A stretch of 64,000 nucleotides of DNA, taken from the NCBI RefSeq assembly GCF_002097715.1, contig NZ_CP020738.1:2790001-2854000 (forward strand), given 5' to 3'. A program made the translations under genes and the position numbers. Every line of letters starts with the position of its first letter. Positions within the stretch are counted from its first letter, which is position 1. The notes under the pieces were generated by a model, which saw nothing but the letters and a program-made list of their open reading frames with translations, was not told where the DNA came from and made no database searches. Shown here one piece after another: positions 43,900 through 52,681 of this stretch. Origin of the DNA: Burkholderia ubonensis subsp. mesacidophila. Lineage in GTDB: Bacteria; Pseudomonadota; Gammaproteobacteria; Burkholderiales; Burkholderiaceae.

Positions 43900-45362
43900 T
43901 TCGCCTCCTCGTCGGCCACGGGCCGATCGGCGGCGGCATGCGGCACGGTCATCCGTTCGGCCGTGACGACCCAGCCCCCGCCCATGGCCATGTAGAGATT
44001 GACGAGCGACGTGAGCGTCGCGCTGCGTGTCTGCGTATATGACAACTCCGCATTGAACAGCGTGCGCTCGGCGTCGAGCACTTCGATGTAGCTCGTGTAG
44101 CCGCCCTCGTAGCGCAGCCGGGCAAGCCGCTCGTACGTGCGCAACGCGTCGATCTGCCGGGCCTGAGTGGCAAGCTGCTCGCGCGACTTCTGCAATCCGA
44201 TCAGCGCGTCCTCGACCTGCTGGAACGCGACCTCGATCGCCTTCTGGTACGCGTAAAGCGCTTCCTGCTGACGCGCCTCGGCCTGGTGGACCTGCCCGGT
44301 GATGTTGCCGCCCGTGAAGATCGGCAGCGTCGCCGATCCGGCAAACGACCACGCGCGCGCGGGCCCGGTAAAGAGATTCGAGAATTGCGCACTGACCGAA
44401 CCGAACAGCCCGGTCAGCGAAATCGACGGGAAGTACAGCGCGCGGGCCGCGCCGATCAGCGCGTTCTGCGCGATCAGGTTCTGTTCCGCCTGCCGCAGGT
44501 CGGGCCGGCGTTCGAGCAGGTCCGACGGCAGCCCGGCGGGCACCGCCGGCGTCTCGAGCTCGGCGAGCGGGCGGCCGCGCATGATCGGGCCGGGATTGCG
44601 GCCGAGCAGCACGGACAGCGCGTGCTCCTGCTGAGCGATCTGCGTGTCGAGCTGCGAAATCGTCGCGAGCGTCGCCTCGTATTCGGACTGGCTTTGCGCC
44701 AGCTCCATCTGCGACACTTCGCCGCCGTTGAAGCGCGCGGTGAACACCTTGACGGAGTCCGCGCGGCTCGCGGTCGTCGCTTTCGCGATCTCCAGCTGGC
44801 GGTCGAGGCTGCGCAGCGTGATGTAGGACGATGCGACCGACGCCACCAGCGTCAGGATCGTCGCGCGACGCGCTTCCTCGCTCGCGCGCAGGTTGGCGCG
44901 CGCGGCTTCGGTCTCGCGCCTGACCTTGCCGAACAGGTCGAGGTCCCACGATGCCGACAGGGTCGCCTGAAACTGGTTCGAGACCGACGGCACCGTCGGC
45001 GGCAGCGGAATCGCACCGCTTCGCGACGACCGCTGCCGCTCGGCGTCGAACCCGGCGGCGAGCTGCGGAAACAACGCCGAGCGCGTGCTGACGAACTGCC
45101 CGAGGAATTCGTCGACGCGCGCCGACGCCGCCTTGACGTCGCGGTTTTCCGCCAGCGCGGTCGCGATCAACGCATTCAATGTCGGGTCCTGGAACTGCTC
45201 CCACCACGCGCTGTTGGCGACGTCCGCGGCCTCGTCGGGCGCGAACCGGAACGACACCGGCACGTCGACCTTGGGCCGCACGTAGTCCGGGCCGAGCAGG
45301 CAGCCGCCCAAGCCCATCAGCAAGACCGGCGCGCAGAGGCGCCAGAGCGCGGCGCGTCGCAT
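43896..45362 (-). CDS. RND efflux outer membrane lipoprotein (NodT/OprM family)
   Basis: A 488-residue TolC-type channel. The lipobox LLMGLGGC is followed by LLGPDYVRP, the standard NodT family opening, then the repeated OEP helical domains (NPGPIMRGRPLAELETPAVPAGLPSDLLERRPDLRQAEQNLI; FPSISLTGLFG). It completes the pump with the upstream RND and adaptor genes. The start lies 1 bp after the RND stop, and the end overlaps pqiA. Confidence 0.9.
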   Translation of the reverse strand: MRRAALWRLCAPVLLMGLGGCLLGPDYVRPKVDVPVSFRFAPDEAADVANSAWWEQFQDPTLNALIATALAENRDVKAASARVDEFLGQFVSTRSALFPQLAAGFDAERQRSSRSGAIPLPPTVPSVSNQFQATLSASWDLDLFGKVRRETEAARANLRASEEARRATILTLVASVASSYITLRSLDRQLEIAKATTASRADSVKVFTARFNGGEVSQMELAQSQSEYEATLATISQLDTQIAQQEHALSVLLGRNPGPIMRGRPLAELETPAVPAGLPSDLLERRPDLRQAEQNLIAQNALIGAARALYFPSISLTGLFGSVSAQFSNLFTGPARAWSFAGSATLPIFTGGNITGQVHQAEARQQEALYAYQKAIEVAFQQVEDALIGLQKSREQLATQARQIDALRTYERLARLRYEGGYTSYIEVLDAERTLFNAELSYTQTRSATLTSLVNLYMAMGGGWVVTAERMTVPHAAADRPVADEEAK

Positions 45363-45363
45363 G

Positions 45364-48300
45364 TCAGTCGTCCTTGCAAGGCGCGGACGGCGCGGTGTGC
45401 GGCGAGCCGGGCCCTGCCGCCGACGAAGGCGGCAGGGCCTGGCCGCGCGAGCGTGACGACAGCGCCTCGAGCAGGTAATAGAACATCGGGATGAAGAACA
45501 CGGCGATCGCCGTGGCCCCGAGCATCCCGCCGATGACGCCCGTGCCGATCGAGTGACGGCTGTTCGCCGACGCGCCGAGCGCGATCGCCAGCGGCACGAC
45601 GCCGAGGATGAACGCCAGCGAGGTCATGATGATCGGCCGCAAGCGCTCTTCCGACGCCGTCAGCGCCGCGTCGTACGGCGACGCGCCCGCCTCGCGGTTG
45701 ATCACCGCGAACTCGAAGATCAGGATCGCGTTCTTCGCGGCCAGCGCGACCAGCATGGTCAGCCCGATCTGGAAGTAGACGTCGTTATTCAGCCCGCGCA
45801 GCAGGATCGCGACCAGCGCGCCGAACATCGCGAACGGCACCGCCATCAGCACGCCGAACGGCAGCGACCACTTCTCGTACTGCGCGGCGAGGATCAGGAA
45901 CACCATCACGAGGCCGAAGACGAACACCAAGCCGGACGTGCCGCCCGACTTGCGCGCCTCGTAGGCCTCGCCGCTCCACGCGACGTCGTAGCCGGGCGGC
46001 ATCTGCGCGGCCACCGCCTCCAGTGCCGCGATGACCTGGCCCGAGCTGTAGCCGGGCGCCGCATTGGCCGTGATCTTGACCGCGGGGAAATTGTTGAACC
46101 GCGTGATCAGGTCGGGGCCGGTCACGTACCGGTAGGTCACCACGGACCTGAGCGGCACCATGCTGCCGTTCGTGCTGCGCACGTAGATCTGGTCGAGGTC
46201 CTGCGGCTTGAGGCGGTAGGACGGCTCCGCCTGCAGGATGACCTGCCAGAGCCGGCTCGCCCGGTTGAATTGCGACACGTAGAGCGAGCCGAACATCGTC
46301 TGCATCGCGCTGTACACGTCCTGGATCGGCACGCCGAGCGTCTCGGATTTATCGCGATCCACATCGACCAGAAGCTGCTGCGACGATGCGTTGAAGGTCG
46401 ACGTCACGCCCGACAGCTCCGGCCGCGCTTTCACCTTGTTCACGAATTCCTCCACGACACCGGCCAGCTGCGCGATCGATGCGTCGCCCTTGCTCTGCAC
46501 CCACACCTCGGTTCCGCCGGTCGTACCGAGCCCCGGAATCGACGGCGGATTGACGGGAACGACGATCCCCTGCTTGATCCCGGACAGGTTCAAATACGCA
46601 TCGATCAGCACGGCGCGGGCATTCTGCGTCCGGATGTTCGCGAACTTGTAGCGCTCGTCGAAGCCCTTCAGGCCGACGAAGAACGTGCCGGCGTTGTTCT
46701 TGTTCTGGCTGTCGAGCAGGCTGAAGCCGTCGACCGTCGTCACACTGTCCACCGCCGCCTGCTTCATGAAGTAGTCGGCGACCCGCTGCGACACGTCGCC
46801 TGTGCGGTCGAGGCTCGCCGCGTCCGGCATGATGACCGCGCCGAGCAGGTAGCCTTGATCCTCCGGCGGCAGAAACGCGCCCGGGATCGTCCGGAACAAC
46901 ACGACCGTCAGCGCGATCATGCCGCCGAACAGGACGAGTGCGAACACGAAACGCTTGATGACGAACCTGACCGCGCGCGTGTAGCCGGCCGTCAGCCGCG
47001 CGAACACGTTTTCGAACCACCGGAAGAAGCCCTTCTTCTCGTGGTGCGCGCTCGTGAGCAGCAGCGCGGCCAGCGCCGGCGACAACGTCAGCGCGACGAC
47101 GCCCGAGATCACCACCGAAATCGCGATCGTGATCGCAAACTGCTTGTAGAGCTGCCCCGTGATGCCGCCGAGAAACGCGACCGGCACGAACACCGCGCAC
47201 AGCACCAGCACGATCGCCACCACCGGCCCGGCCACCTCGTCCATCGCCCGCTTGGCGGCCGCCTTCGGGTCGAGCTTGTGCACCGTCATGTTGCGCTCGA
47301 CGTTCTCGATCACGACGATCGCGTCGTCGACCACGATGCCGATCGCGAGCACCATGCCGAACAGCGTCAGCATGTTGATCGAGAAGCCTAGCAACGCCAT
47401 GCCCATCGCCGTGCCGAGAATCGACACCGGCACGGCCAGCACCGGAATGATGGTGGCGCGCAGGCTTTGCAGGAACACGAACACGACGATCACGACCAAT
47501 ACGAGCGCCTCGAAGAAGGTATGCACGACGTCGTTGATCGACGCGCGCGTGAAATCCGTCGTATCCATCGCGATCCGGTAATCGAGCCCTTCGGGAAACG
47601 ACTTCTTCATGTCCGCGAGCGTCGCGCGAACCTGCTTGGACACATCGAGCGCATTGGCGCCCGGCTGCTGATAGACGGCGATGATCGTGGCCGGCTTGCC
47701 CTGGAAGCGGCTGCGAATCGAATAGTCCTTCTGCCCCAGTTCGGCGCGCCCGATGTCCTTGAGGCGGACGATCGCCGTGCCCTGGCTCGCGGCCCGGACG
47801 ATGATGTTGTCGAAGTCGGCCGGCTCGGCGAGGCGGCCCGGGGTCGTCACCGCGAACGACTGCTCGACCGCGCCGCCGGTCGGCGCCTGGCCGAGCCGCC
47901 CGACCGCGAACTGCTGGTTCTGGTTGGCGACCGCGCGCTGGACGTCGGCTGCGGTGATGCCCAGTTGCGCCATGCGGTCCGGCTTCAGCCAGATGCGCAT
48001 CGCATAGTCGGGCGTGCCGAAGATGGCGGACTGATTGGCCCCGCCGATGCGCTTGATCGCATCGAGCACGTAGATGTTCGTGTAGTTGGCGATATAGGTC
48101 GCGTCGTAGCGCTCCTGCGGGGAATAGATCGCGATGACCATCATGAACGCGGACGACTTCTTCTGGATCTGCACGCCCTGCGCCTGCACCGATTGCGGCA
48201 GTTGCGGCAGCGCCAGGTTCACGCGGTTCTGCACGTCCACCTGCGCGAGTTCCGGGTTGGTGCCGATCTCGAAGAACGCGTTGATCGTCAGGTTGCCGGT

Positions 48301-48558
48301 CGACGAGCTGGACGATTCCATGTAGATCATGTTGTCCGCGCCGTTGACCTGCTGCTCGATCGGCGCGGCCACGTTGTTGGCGACGACGTCCGCGCTCGCG
48401 CCCGGATATGACGCAGCAATGGTGATCTGCGGCGGCGTGACGTCCGGGTACTGGGCCACCGGCAGCGAAAGCATCGTCAATGTGCCGCCCAGCGTGATGA
48501 CGATCGAGATGACGGACGCGAAGATCGGCCGGTCGATGCAGAAGTGGGAGATGTTCAT
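45364..48558 (-). CDS. RND efflux transporter, HAE-1 family inner membrane pump
   Basis: A 1064-residue proton-driven multidrug pump. N terminus MNISHFCIDRPIFASVISI and GGTLTMLSLPVAQYPDVTPPQI are typical. The proton-relay Asp pair is in GIVVDDAIVVIENVERN (TM4), and the Lys region is in the C-terminal half (MLVALAAKNAILIFEFA). It belongs to the AcrB/MexB group. The adaptor gene ends 12 bp upstream. Substrates cannot be predicted. Confidence 0.92.
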   Translation of the reverse strand: MNISHFCIDRPIFASVISIVITLGGTLTMLSLPVAQYPDVTPPQITIAASYPGASADVVANNVAAPIEQQVNGADNMIYMESSSSSTGNLTINAFFEIGTNPELAQVDVQNRVNLALPQLPQSVQAQGVQIQKKSSAFMMVIAIYSPQERYDATYIANYTNIYVLDAIKRIGGANQSAIFGTPDYAMRIWLKPDRMAQLGITAADVQRAVANQNQQFAVGRLGQAPTGGAVEQSFAVTTPGRLAEPADFDNIIVRAASQGTAIVRLKDIGRAELGQKDYSIRSRFQGKPATIIAVYQQPGANALDVSKQVRATLADMKKSFPEGLDYRIAMDTTDFTRASINDVVHTFFEALVLVVIVVFVFLQSLRATIIPVLAVPVSILGTAMGMALLGFSINMLTLFGMVLAIGIVVDDAIVVIENVERNMTVHKLDPKAAAKRAMDEVAGPVVAIVLVLCAVFVPVAFLGGITGQLYKQFAITIAISVVISGVVALTLSPALAALLLTSAHHEKKGFFRWFENVFARLTAGYTRAVRFVIKRFVFALVLFGGMIALTVVLFRTIPGAFLPPEDQGYLLGAVIMPDAASLDRTGDVSQRVADYFMKQAAVDSVTTVDGFSLLDSQNKNNAGTFFVGLKGFDERYKFANIRTQNARAVLIDAYLNLSGIKQGIVVPVNPPSIPGLGTTGGTEVWVQSKGDASIAQLAGVVEEFVNKVKARPELSGVTSTFNASSQQLLVDVDRDKSETLGVPIQDVYSAMQTMFGSLYVSQFNRASRLWQVILQAEPSYRLKPQDLDQIYVRSTNGSMVPLRSVVTYRYVTGPDLITRFNNFPAVKITANAAPGYSSGQVIAALEAVAAQMPPGYDVAWSGEAYEARKSGGTSGLVFVFGLVMVFLILAAQYEKWSLPFGVLMAVPFAMFGALVAILLRGLNNDVYFQIGLTMLVALAAKNAILIFEFAVINREAGASPYDAALTASEERLRPIIMTSLAFILGVVPLAIALGASANSRHSIGTGVIGGMLGATAIAVFFIPMFYYLLEALSSRSRGQALPPSSAAGPGSPHTAPSAPCKDD

Positions 48559-48570
48559 GACACCGCCCCG

Positions 48571-49740
48571 TCATTGGGCTGCGGCGACGCCGGATCCGCT
48601 CGCGGCCGATGGCGCCGCCGCCGGGACGATCTTCAGCGGCGTATCCGGTGCGACACGTATCGCGCCGTCGACCACCACGCGCTCGCCGGCCTTCAGCCCG
48701 TCGGTGATGAACCAGTCGTCGCCGTGCCATTCCCCGACTTCCACGACGCGCTCATGCGCCTTCGACGCGTTGTCGACAACCCATACGTAGTGACTCTTGG
48801 CCCCCTGCAGGACGGCGCGCTGCGGCACCAGCACCGCGCTGGGCCGCAGCGCGCCGGACACGCGCGCGCGCACGAACTGCCCGGGCCGCAACGTGCCGTT
48901 CGGGTTGTCGAACACGGCGCGCACCAGAAACGTTCCGGTGTCGGTGCTGAATGCCGGGTTCGCGAAGTTGATCCGCCCGCGCTGCGGAAATTCGGTGCCG
49001 TCGGCCAGCACGAGCGTCACGACAAATTCGTCGTTCGGCGGAAAGCGCAGCTTCCCTCTCGTAATTTCGTCGCGGCGCTTGAGCATCTCGTTTTCGGAAA
49101 TGCTGAAATTCACCCACATCGGGTCGAGCTGGTACACGTACGTGAGCAACCCCGCGGCGGTGGCTGTGACATAGCTGCCGTCCTGCTGCCGAGCGAAGCT
49201 CGACAGGCCGGTGATCGGCGACTTGATCGTCGTATAGCCGAGGTTGAGCTGCGCCGTCTGCACCTGCCCCTGCGCGGCGATCACCGCAGCCTCGGCCTGC
49301 TGCACGTTGCCGACCGCGTCGTCCAGGTCCTTCTTGCTCAGCGCGTTCTGCGCGGCGAGCGGCCTGACCCGCGCGAGATTTTCCTTCGCGACGTTGAGCC
49401 TCGCCTGCTGCTGCGCCAACTGGCCCTTCGCAGTCTGCAGCGCGGCATCGAACGGCTTGTGGTCCATCAGGAACAGCGTCTGGCCGAACTTCACCATCTG
49501 CCCTTCGACATAGGTGCGCTTGTCCAGGAAGCCGTCCACCCGTGCACGAATCTCGACCTCGTGCGAACTCTGCGTCTGCGCGGTGAATTCGAAGTCCACC
49601 GGCGTATCGCGCGGCGCGACCGTCACGACCGTCACTTCAGGCTCGCCGAGCTTCGGGATTGCCGCCGGCTTCTTGCATCCGGCGCAGACGGCGAGGGCCG
49701 CGAGCAGCGGCAGCGAACAAATGAGGGATGCGGGCTTCAT
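48571..49740 (-). CDS. RND efflux periplasmic adaptor lipoprotein (MFP)
   Basis: A 389-residue adaptor with lipobox AVCAGC (Cys ~22). The lipoyl half-motifs flank a coiled hairpin (LFLMDHKPFDAALQTAKGQLAQQQARL... LGYTTIKSPITGLSS), and the beta-barrel domain includes RINFANPAFSTDTGTFLVRAVFDNPNGTLRPGQFV. It bridges the RND pump and the outer-membrane channel. It lies 16 bp downstream of a small secreted protein gene. Confidence 0.9.
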   Translation of the reverse strand: MKPASLICSLPLLAALAVCAGCKKPAAIPKLGEPEVTVVTVAPRDTPVDFEFTAQTQSSHEVEIRARVDGFLDKRTYVEGQMVKFGQTLFLMDHKPFDAALQTAKGQLAQQQARLNVAKENLARVRPLAAQNALSKKDLDDAVGNVQQAEAAVIAAQGQVQTAQLNLGYTTIKSPITGLSSFARQQDGSYVTATAAGLLTYVYQLDPMWVNFSISENEMLKRRDEITRGKLRFPPNDEFVVTLVLADGTEFPQRGRINFANPAFSTDTGTFLVRAVFDNPNGTLRPGQFVRARVSGALRPSAVLVPQRAVLQGAKSHYVWVVDNASKAHERVVEVGEWHGDDWFITDGLKAGERVVVDGAIRVAPDTPLKIVPAAAPSAASGSGVAAAQ

Positions 49741-49756
49741 GGGACGGTTCCCGACG

Positions 49757-50152
49757 CTACATCGCCGTGCAGTCTCCGAACACCACCACGGCGTCTTCGC
49801 GATTGACGAGGGTCGCCGTCATCGTCCCGTCGCGCGTGTCGAGCACGAGTGTCCACGCGAAGCCGAGTTCGGTGCCCTGCATGGCGATCTGGTTCTGGCC
49901 TTTCTCGATGAATTGAATCGGTGAGCGCCGCGCGGGCCCGGCAATCGTCTTCTTGATGAAGTCGATGGACAGGAACCTTGGCGCACCGAGGTCCGCAGGC
50001 AGCGCACGCGCGCAGGAAAGGCCCGGATCGCATGCGTGAGCCTCGATCGTCGCGCACAGCAACGGCTTGCTTCCATCGAAATCGCCCGCGCATGCGCCTG
50101 CACAATCCAGCAGGAAGGTCGCCGCCAGTGCCGTACGTACGAGATTGTTCAT
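49757..50152 (-). CDS. Small exported hypothetical protein, 131 residues
   Basis: The signal peptide MNNLVRTALAATFLLDCAGAC ends near ACAG. The mature part has several Cys residues (LLCATIEAHACDPGLSC; FGDCTAM), suggesting disulfides, and a central RFLSIDFIKKTIAG strand. ATG 50152 is preferred to an in-frame GTG at 50164. I recognise no named domain. It sits 16 bp before the RND adaptor in the same direction, so a periplasmic role linked to the pump is possible. Confidence 0.65.
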   Translation of the reverse strand: MNNLVRTALAATFLLDCAGACAGDFDGSKPLLCATIEAHACDPGLSCARALPADLGAPRFLSIDFIKKTIAGPARRSPIQFIEKGQNQIAMQGTELGFAWTLVLDTRDGTMTATLVNREDAVVVFGDCTAM

Positions 50153-50179
50153 GGCCGCATCCACCGCTCGCCTCCGATG

Positions 50180-50716
50180 CTATTGGCTCGTGTAGCCCCG
50201 CCCGTTCATGCATGCGGTCACGGCGCGCGTAAACGTCGACAGCTGGCTCGCGGTGCTGCTCTGCATGGCTTGCTCCTGTTGGGCAGCGGCCTGCTCCCGG
50301 CGAAGCCGGCGCATGCCGCCGCCGGCCGTGCCGGTGATTGCGCCGATCGCCGCGCCCTTGCCGGCATCGCCGGCGATCGCCCCAATTGCGGCCCCCATGG
50401 CTGCGCCGCCCGCAGCGCCTCGCAGCACGCCACCCTGCGACGGCGGCTGTGCGGACGGAGCAGCGGCGCGCTGCGCGAGGGCAACCGGATCGACGCCCGT
50501 GGTCTGTTTTGCCCACACCTGGCATTCCGCCGTGTCGGTCTGTTGCTTTTGCGCACTCTGCCCCTTCGCGGGATAGAAGATCGGCTGCTGCGCGCACGCG
50601 AAGCCGGCAATCGTCAATGCGACGAGACCCATCGCGAACGGTGCGAGCCGCCGCTTGCGGGCCGCTCCACGTTTGCGTGGCCGTGGAGGCTTCGATCGCC
50701 GCAACGCGAATTCCAT
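50180..50716 (-). CDS. Glycine-zipper exported protein
   Basis: A 178-residue protein. A basic N-terminal region (RRSKPPRPRKRGAARKRR) precedes a signal-like segment (FAMGLVALTIAGFACAQ). The centre is a glycine zipper (GGAAMGAAIGAIAGDAGKGAAIGAITGTAGGG), and the C terminus is Gln/Ala-rich, ending ACMNGRGYTS. Such proteins associate with the outer membrane or peptidoglycan. The ATG at 50716 has GCGAGG upstream. The long basic head before the hydrophobic stretch is unusual for a signal peptide. Confidence 0.72.
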   Translation of the reverse strand: MEFALRRSKPPRPRKRGAARKRRLAPFAMGLVALTIAGFACAQQPIFYPAKGQSAQKQQTDTAECQVWAKQTTGVDPVALAQRAAAPSAQPPSQGGVLRGAAGGAAMGAAIGAIAGDAGKGAAIGAITGTAGGGMRRLRREQAAAQQEQAMQSSTASQLSTFTRAVTACMNGRGYTSQ

Positions 50717-50798
50717 GAGTGGCCTCGCTTCCATCCAATCTTCCGATCGCAATCCGGGCCGCCGTTCGCCAGCATGCGGCAGGCGACGGACGCCTGCT

Positions 50799-51368
50799 TC
50801 ATCGATTGAGGCGGGTAATCTTCGACCCTCTCAAGCCGATCCCGGCCATCAAGCCCTTCTGATCGAAGATGAACGCGTAGATATCGGACTGCAGCGTGGT
50901 CGTCGTCAGATTCCTGGCAGCGCCCGCATCGCCGATCACGACGGTCGGCGCCATGCCGACTTCGAACCCGGAACTCGTCTTGAGGTTGTCGAGCGCCTTG
51001 TCCGACATGAACATCATCACGTAGCCGTATGTCTGGACACCCGCCTGAAGGCCGTAAGTCACCGATGTCGTCGCGTAGTATCCGGTGACCTTGCCAGCCT
51101 CGATCAATTCGCCCGTGCCGTGCGAGGCGCCGGCAATGAACCCGGCTCTCACCACGCTCGGAAACACGAGAATGCCCTTGGCCTTGGCCGCCACGTCCTT
51201 CGCCTGGGGCGTGGCGACGTACAGGTTCGCCAGCGCCGCCTGCGCATCCTGGTCGAGAACGGGATCCGCCCCTCCGCTACCGGATGCGGACGGCGATTGA
51301 CCGGTCGAGCAGGCAGCCGTCACGGCCAGCAGCGAGATCCCGGCCAGCTTGCGAATGCATTCGATCAT
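50799..51368 (-). CDS. SYLF/YSC84-domain lipoprotein
   Basis: A 189-residue lipoprotein with lipobox AVTAAC (Cys ~20). The SYLF domain covers most of the rest: AKGILVFPSVVRAGFIAGASHGTG, TGYYATTSVTYGLQAGVQTYGYVMMFMSDKALDNL and SDIYAFIFDQKGLMAGIGLRGSKITRLN. SYLF domains bind phosphoinositides or other lipids in eukaryotes; bacterial roles are unclear. It heads the long minus-strand gene run, and a perfect palindrome lies 110 bp upstream. Start MIECIRK at 51368 follows GGGAG. Confidence 0.85.
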   Translation of the reverse strand: MIECIRKLAGISLLAVTAACSTGQSPSASGSGGADPVLDQDAQAALANLYVATPQAKDVAAKAKGILVFPSVVRAGFIAGASHGTGELIEAGKVTGYYATTSVTYGLQAGVQTYGYVMMFMSDKALDNLKTSSGFEVGMAPTVVIGDAGAARNLTTTTLQSDIYAFIFDQKGLMAGIGLRGSKITRLNR

Positions 51369-51477
51369 GATGCGTACTCCCGTTGATTTCCCGCAATCGT
51401 GCAAGCCCGCGCCATTTACCATGGCATCTGCCGCACGGTGTCGGATTCAAGTGTGGTTGCCGCATACATCAAGAACA

Positions 51478-51495
51478 ATGGGACTTTGGTCCCAT
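51478..51495. promoter_or_regulatory. DosR-box-like palindrome upstream of the SYLF-RND-pqi run
   Basis: ATGGGAC-tttg-GTCCCAT is a perfect 7-bp inverted repeat with a 4-nt spacer, 110 bp upstream of the SYLF start. The core GGGACTTTGGTCCC differs by one base from the GGGACTWWAGTCCC core known for DosR/DevR, a NarL/FixJ-type response regulator. The FixJ-like regulator at 52046-52681 is a candidate to bind it (inference). Confidence 0.5.
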
Positions 51496-51529
51496 ATGGC
51501 AACGGCGGCACCGGCGCGCGGATACGCCT

Positions 51530-51916
51530 TCACGGCGGCGACGCGATGCCCAGCGCGGTGCACACGGTCTTGATCAGCAGCGCATCGTTGAACGGCTTGC
51601 GCACATAGGCGATCGCCCCGGCCGCGAGCGCCTGTTCGCGCACGGCGACGTCGTCGTAGGCGGTGATCACGATGACGGGCACCCCCGTGCCGTCGAGGCG
51701 CCGCTGCACCTCGAGTCCGTTGAGCCCGGGCATCTGGATGTCGAGAATCACGCATGCGGGGCGGTATGAGGGCATCGACGCTAGCGTGTCCAGAAAATCG
51801 TCGCCGCTCGAAAACGTGTCCGCGCCGATGCCGACAGATCGCAACAGACGCTTGATCGCCCGGCCCACCGATTCATCGTCGTCGACAACCGCAACGAATG
51901 GCTTGACGTTACCCAT
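51530..51916 (-). CDS. Single-domain response regulator (lone receiver)
   Basis: A 128-residue CheY-like receiver without output domain. The acidic cluster is VVDDDES, the phospho-acceptor Asp is in VILDIQMPG (~residue 58), and the conserved Thr/Ala and Lys are in ITAYD and YVRKPF. It resembles the receivers of FixJ-type proteins. Start MGNVKPFV at 51916 is chosen by family length. It lies between the two-component pair and the SYLF-RND run, all in the same direction, and could relay or buffer phosphate from the nearby kinase. Confidence 0.82.
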   Translation of the reverse strand: MGNVKPFVAVVDDDESVGRAIKRLLRSVGIGADTFSSGDDFLDTLASMPSYRPACVILDIQMPGLNGLEVQRRLDGTGVPVIVITAYDDVAVREQALAAGAIAYVRKPFNDALLIKTVCTALGIASPP

Positions 51917-52000
51917 TGTGAGAATTCCGGATTCGGCCGTTGTCCGCGTCACAGCGATCCCGCAGATTGAGGCTATCAGGCGAGGAGCGAAACCGGTATA

Positions 52001-52013
52001 AGACTTTGGTCCA
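52001..52013. promoter_or_regulatory. DosR-box-like half-conserved palindrome upstream of the lone receiver
   Basis: AGACTTTGGTCCA shares GACTTTGGTCC with the perfect palindrome at 51478-51495 and stands in the same orientation, 85 bp upstream of the lone receiver start. The outer pair is degenerate. Confidence 0.4.
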
Positions 52014-52045
52014 CCGTTGTGACGGACGATGCGCCGCGCGGGCCC

Positions 52046-52681
52046 TCAGCGAACCGGGCGCACGGATGTCGAAGCGCCGATGCCGAGCTTGTCGGCGAGA
52101 CGCACGAGGTCCGCCAGCGACGCCGCTTCCATTTTTTCCATCACGCGTGCGCGGTGAATCTTGATGGTTTTTTCGGTGATGCCGAGATCGTCGGCGACCT
52201 GTTTGTTCAAGCGGCCCGTCACGACGAGCGCCATGACTTCCCGCTCTCGCGGCGTCAGGCGGCCGGCGCGCGCCTGAAGGCTCGCTAGCTCCCGGCGGCG
52301 TTCGCCCATCTGCATCGAACGCTCGAGCGCGCGCCGGATCGCGTCGAGCAGGACCGTATCGCTAACCGGCTTCGGCAGGAAGTCGGCCGCGCCGGCCTTC
52401 ATCGCGTCCACGGTCGTGCCGATGTCGCCGTGCCCGGTAATGAAAATGATCGGCAGCGCCGCATTCAGTTCGCGCTGGATGTCGAGTCCGTTCACGTCCG
52501 GCAGCTGGAGATCCAGCAGCAGGCATGCGGGGCAGTTCGTCGGATCGGCCGCGGCGAGAAATGCGCGCCCCGATTCGAACGACTCGGCCCGGTAGCCTGC
52601 CGAGCGGACGAGCCGTGACAGCGCGCGCCGGACCGCAAGGTCGTCGTCCACGATGAAGACAATCGAAGCGGGATCGTTCAT
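52046..52681 (-). CDS. FixJ/NarL family response regulator
   Basis: A 211-residue regulator. The receiver has VDDD at residues ~9-12, Asp in LLLDLQLPD (~56), and Lys in FLPKPV. The C-terminal LuxR-type HTH runs LTPREREVMALVVTGRLNKQVADDLGITEKTIKIHRARVM. It binds DNA when phosphorylated. The ATG overlaps the kinase stop (ATGA), so both are coupled. Palindromes near two neighbouring operons are candidate targets. Confidence 0.88.
   Translation of the reverse strand: MNDPASIVFIVDDDLAVRRALSRLVRSAGYRAESFESGRAFLAAADPTNCPACLLLDLQLPDVNGLDIQRELNAALPIIFITGHGDIGTTVDAMKAGAADFLPKPVSDTVLLDAIRRALERSMQMGERRRELASLQARAGRLTPREREVMALVVTGRLNKQVADDLGITEKTIKIHRARVMEKMEAASLADLVRLADKLGIGASTSVRPVR

Noticed and set aside
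43900..45207. Upstream extension of the pqiA frame
   Set aside because: It runs through the outer-membrane channel gene in another frame; PqiA clearly begins at the GTG at 43899 with its zinc-ribbon.
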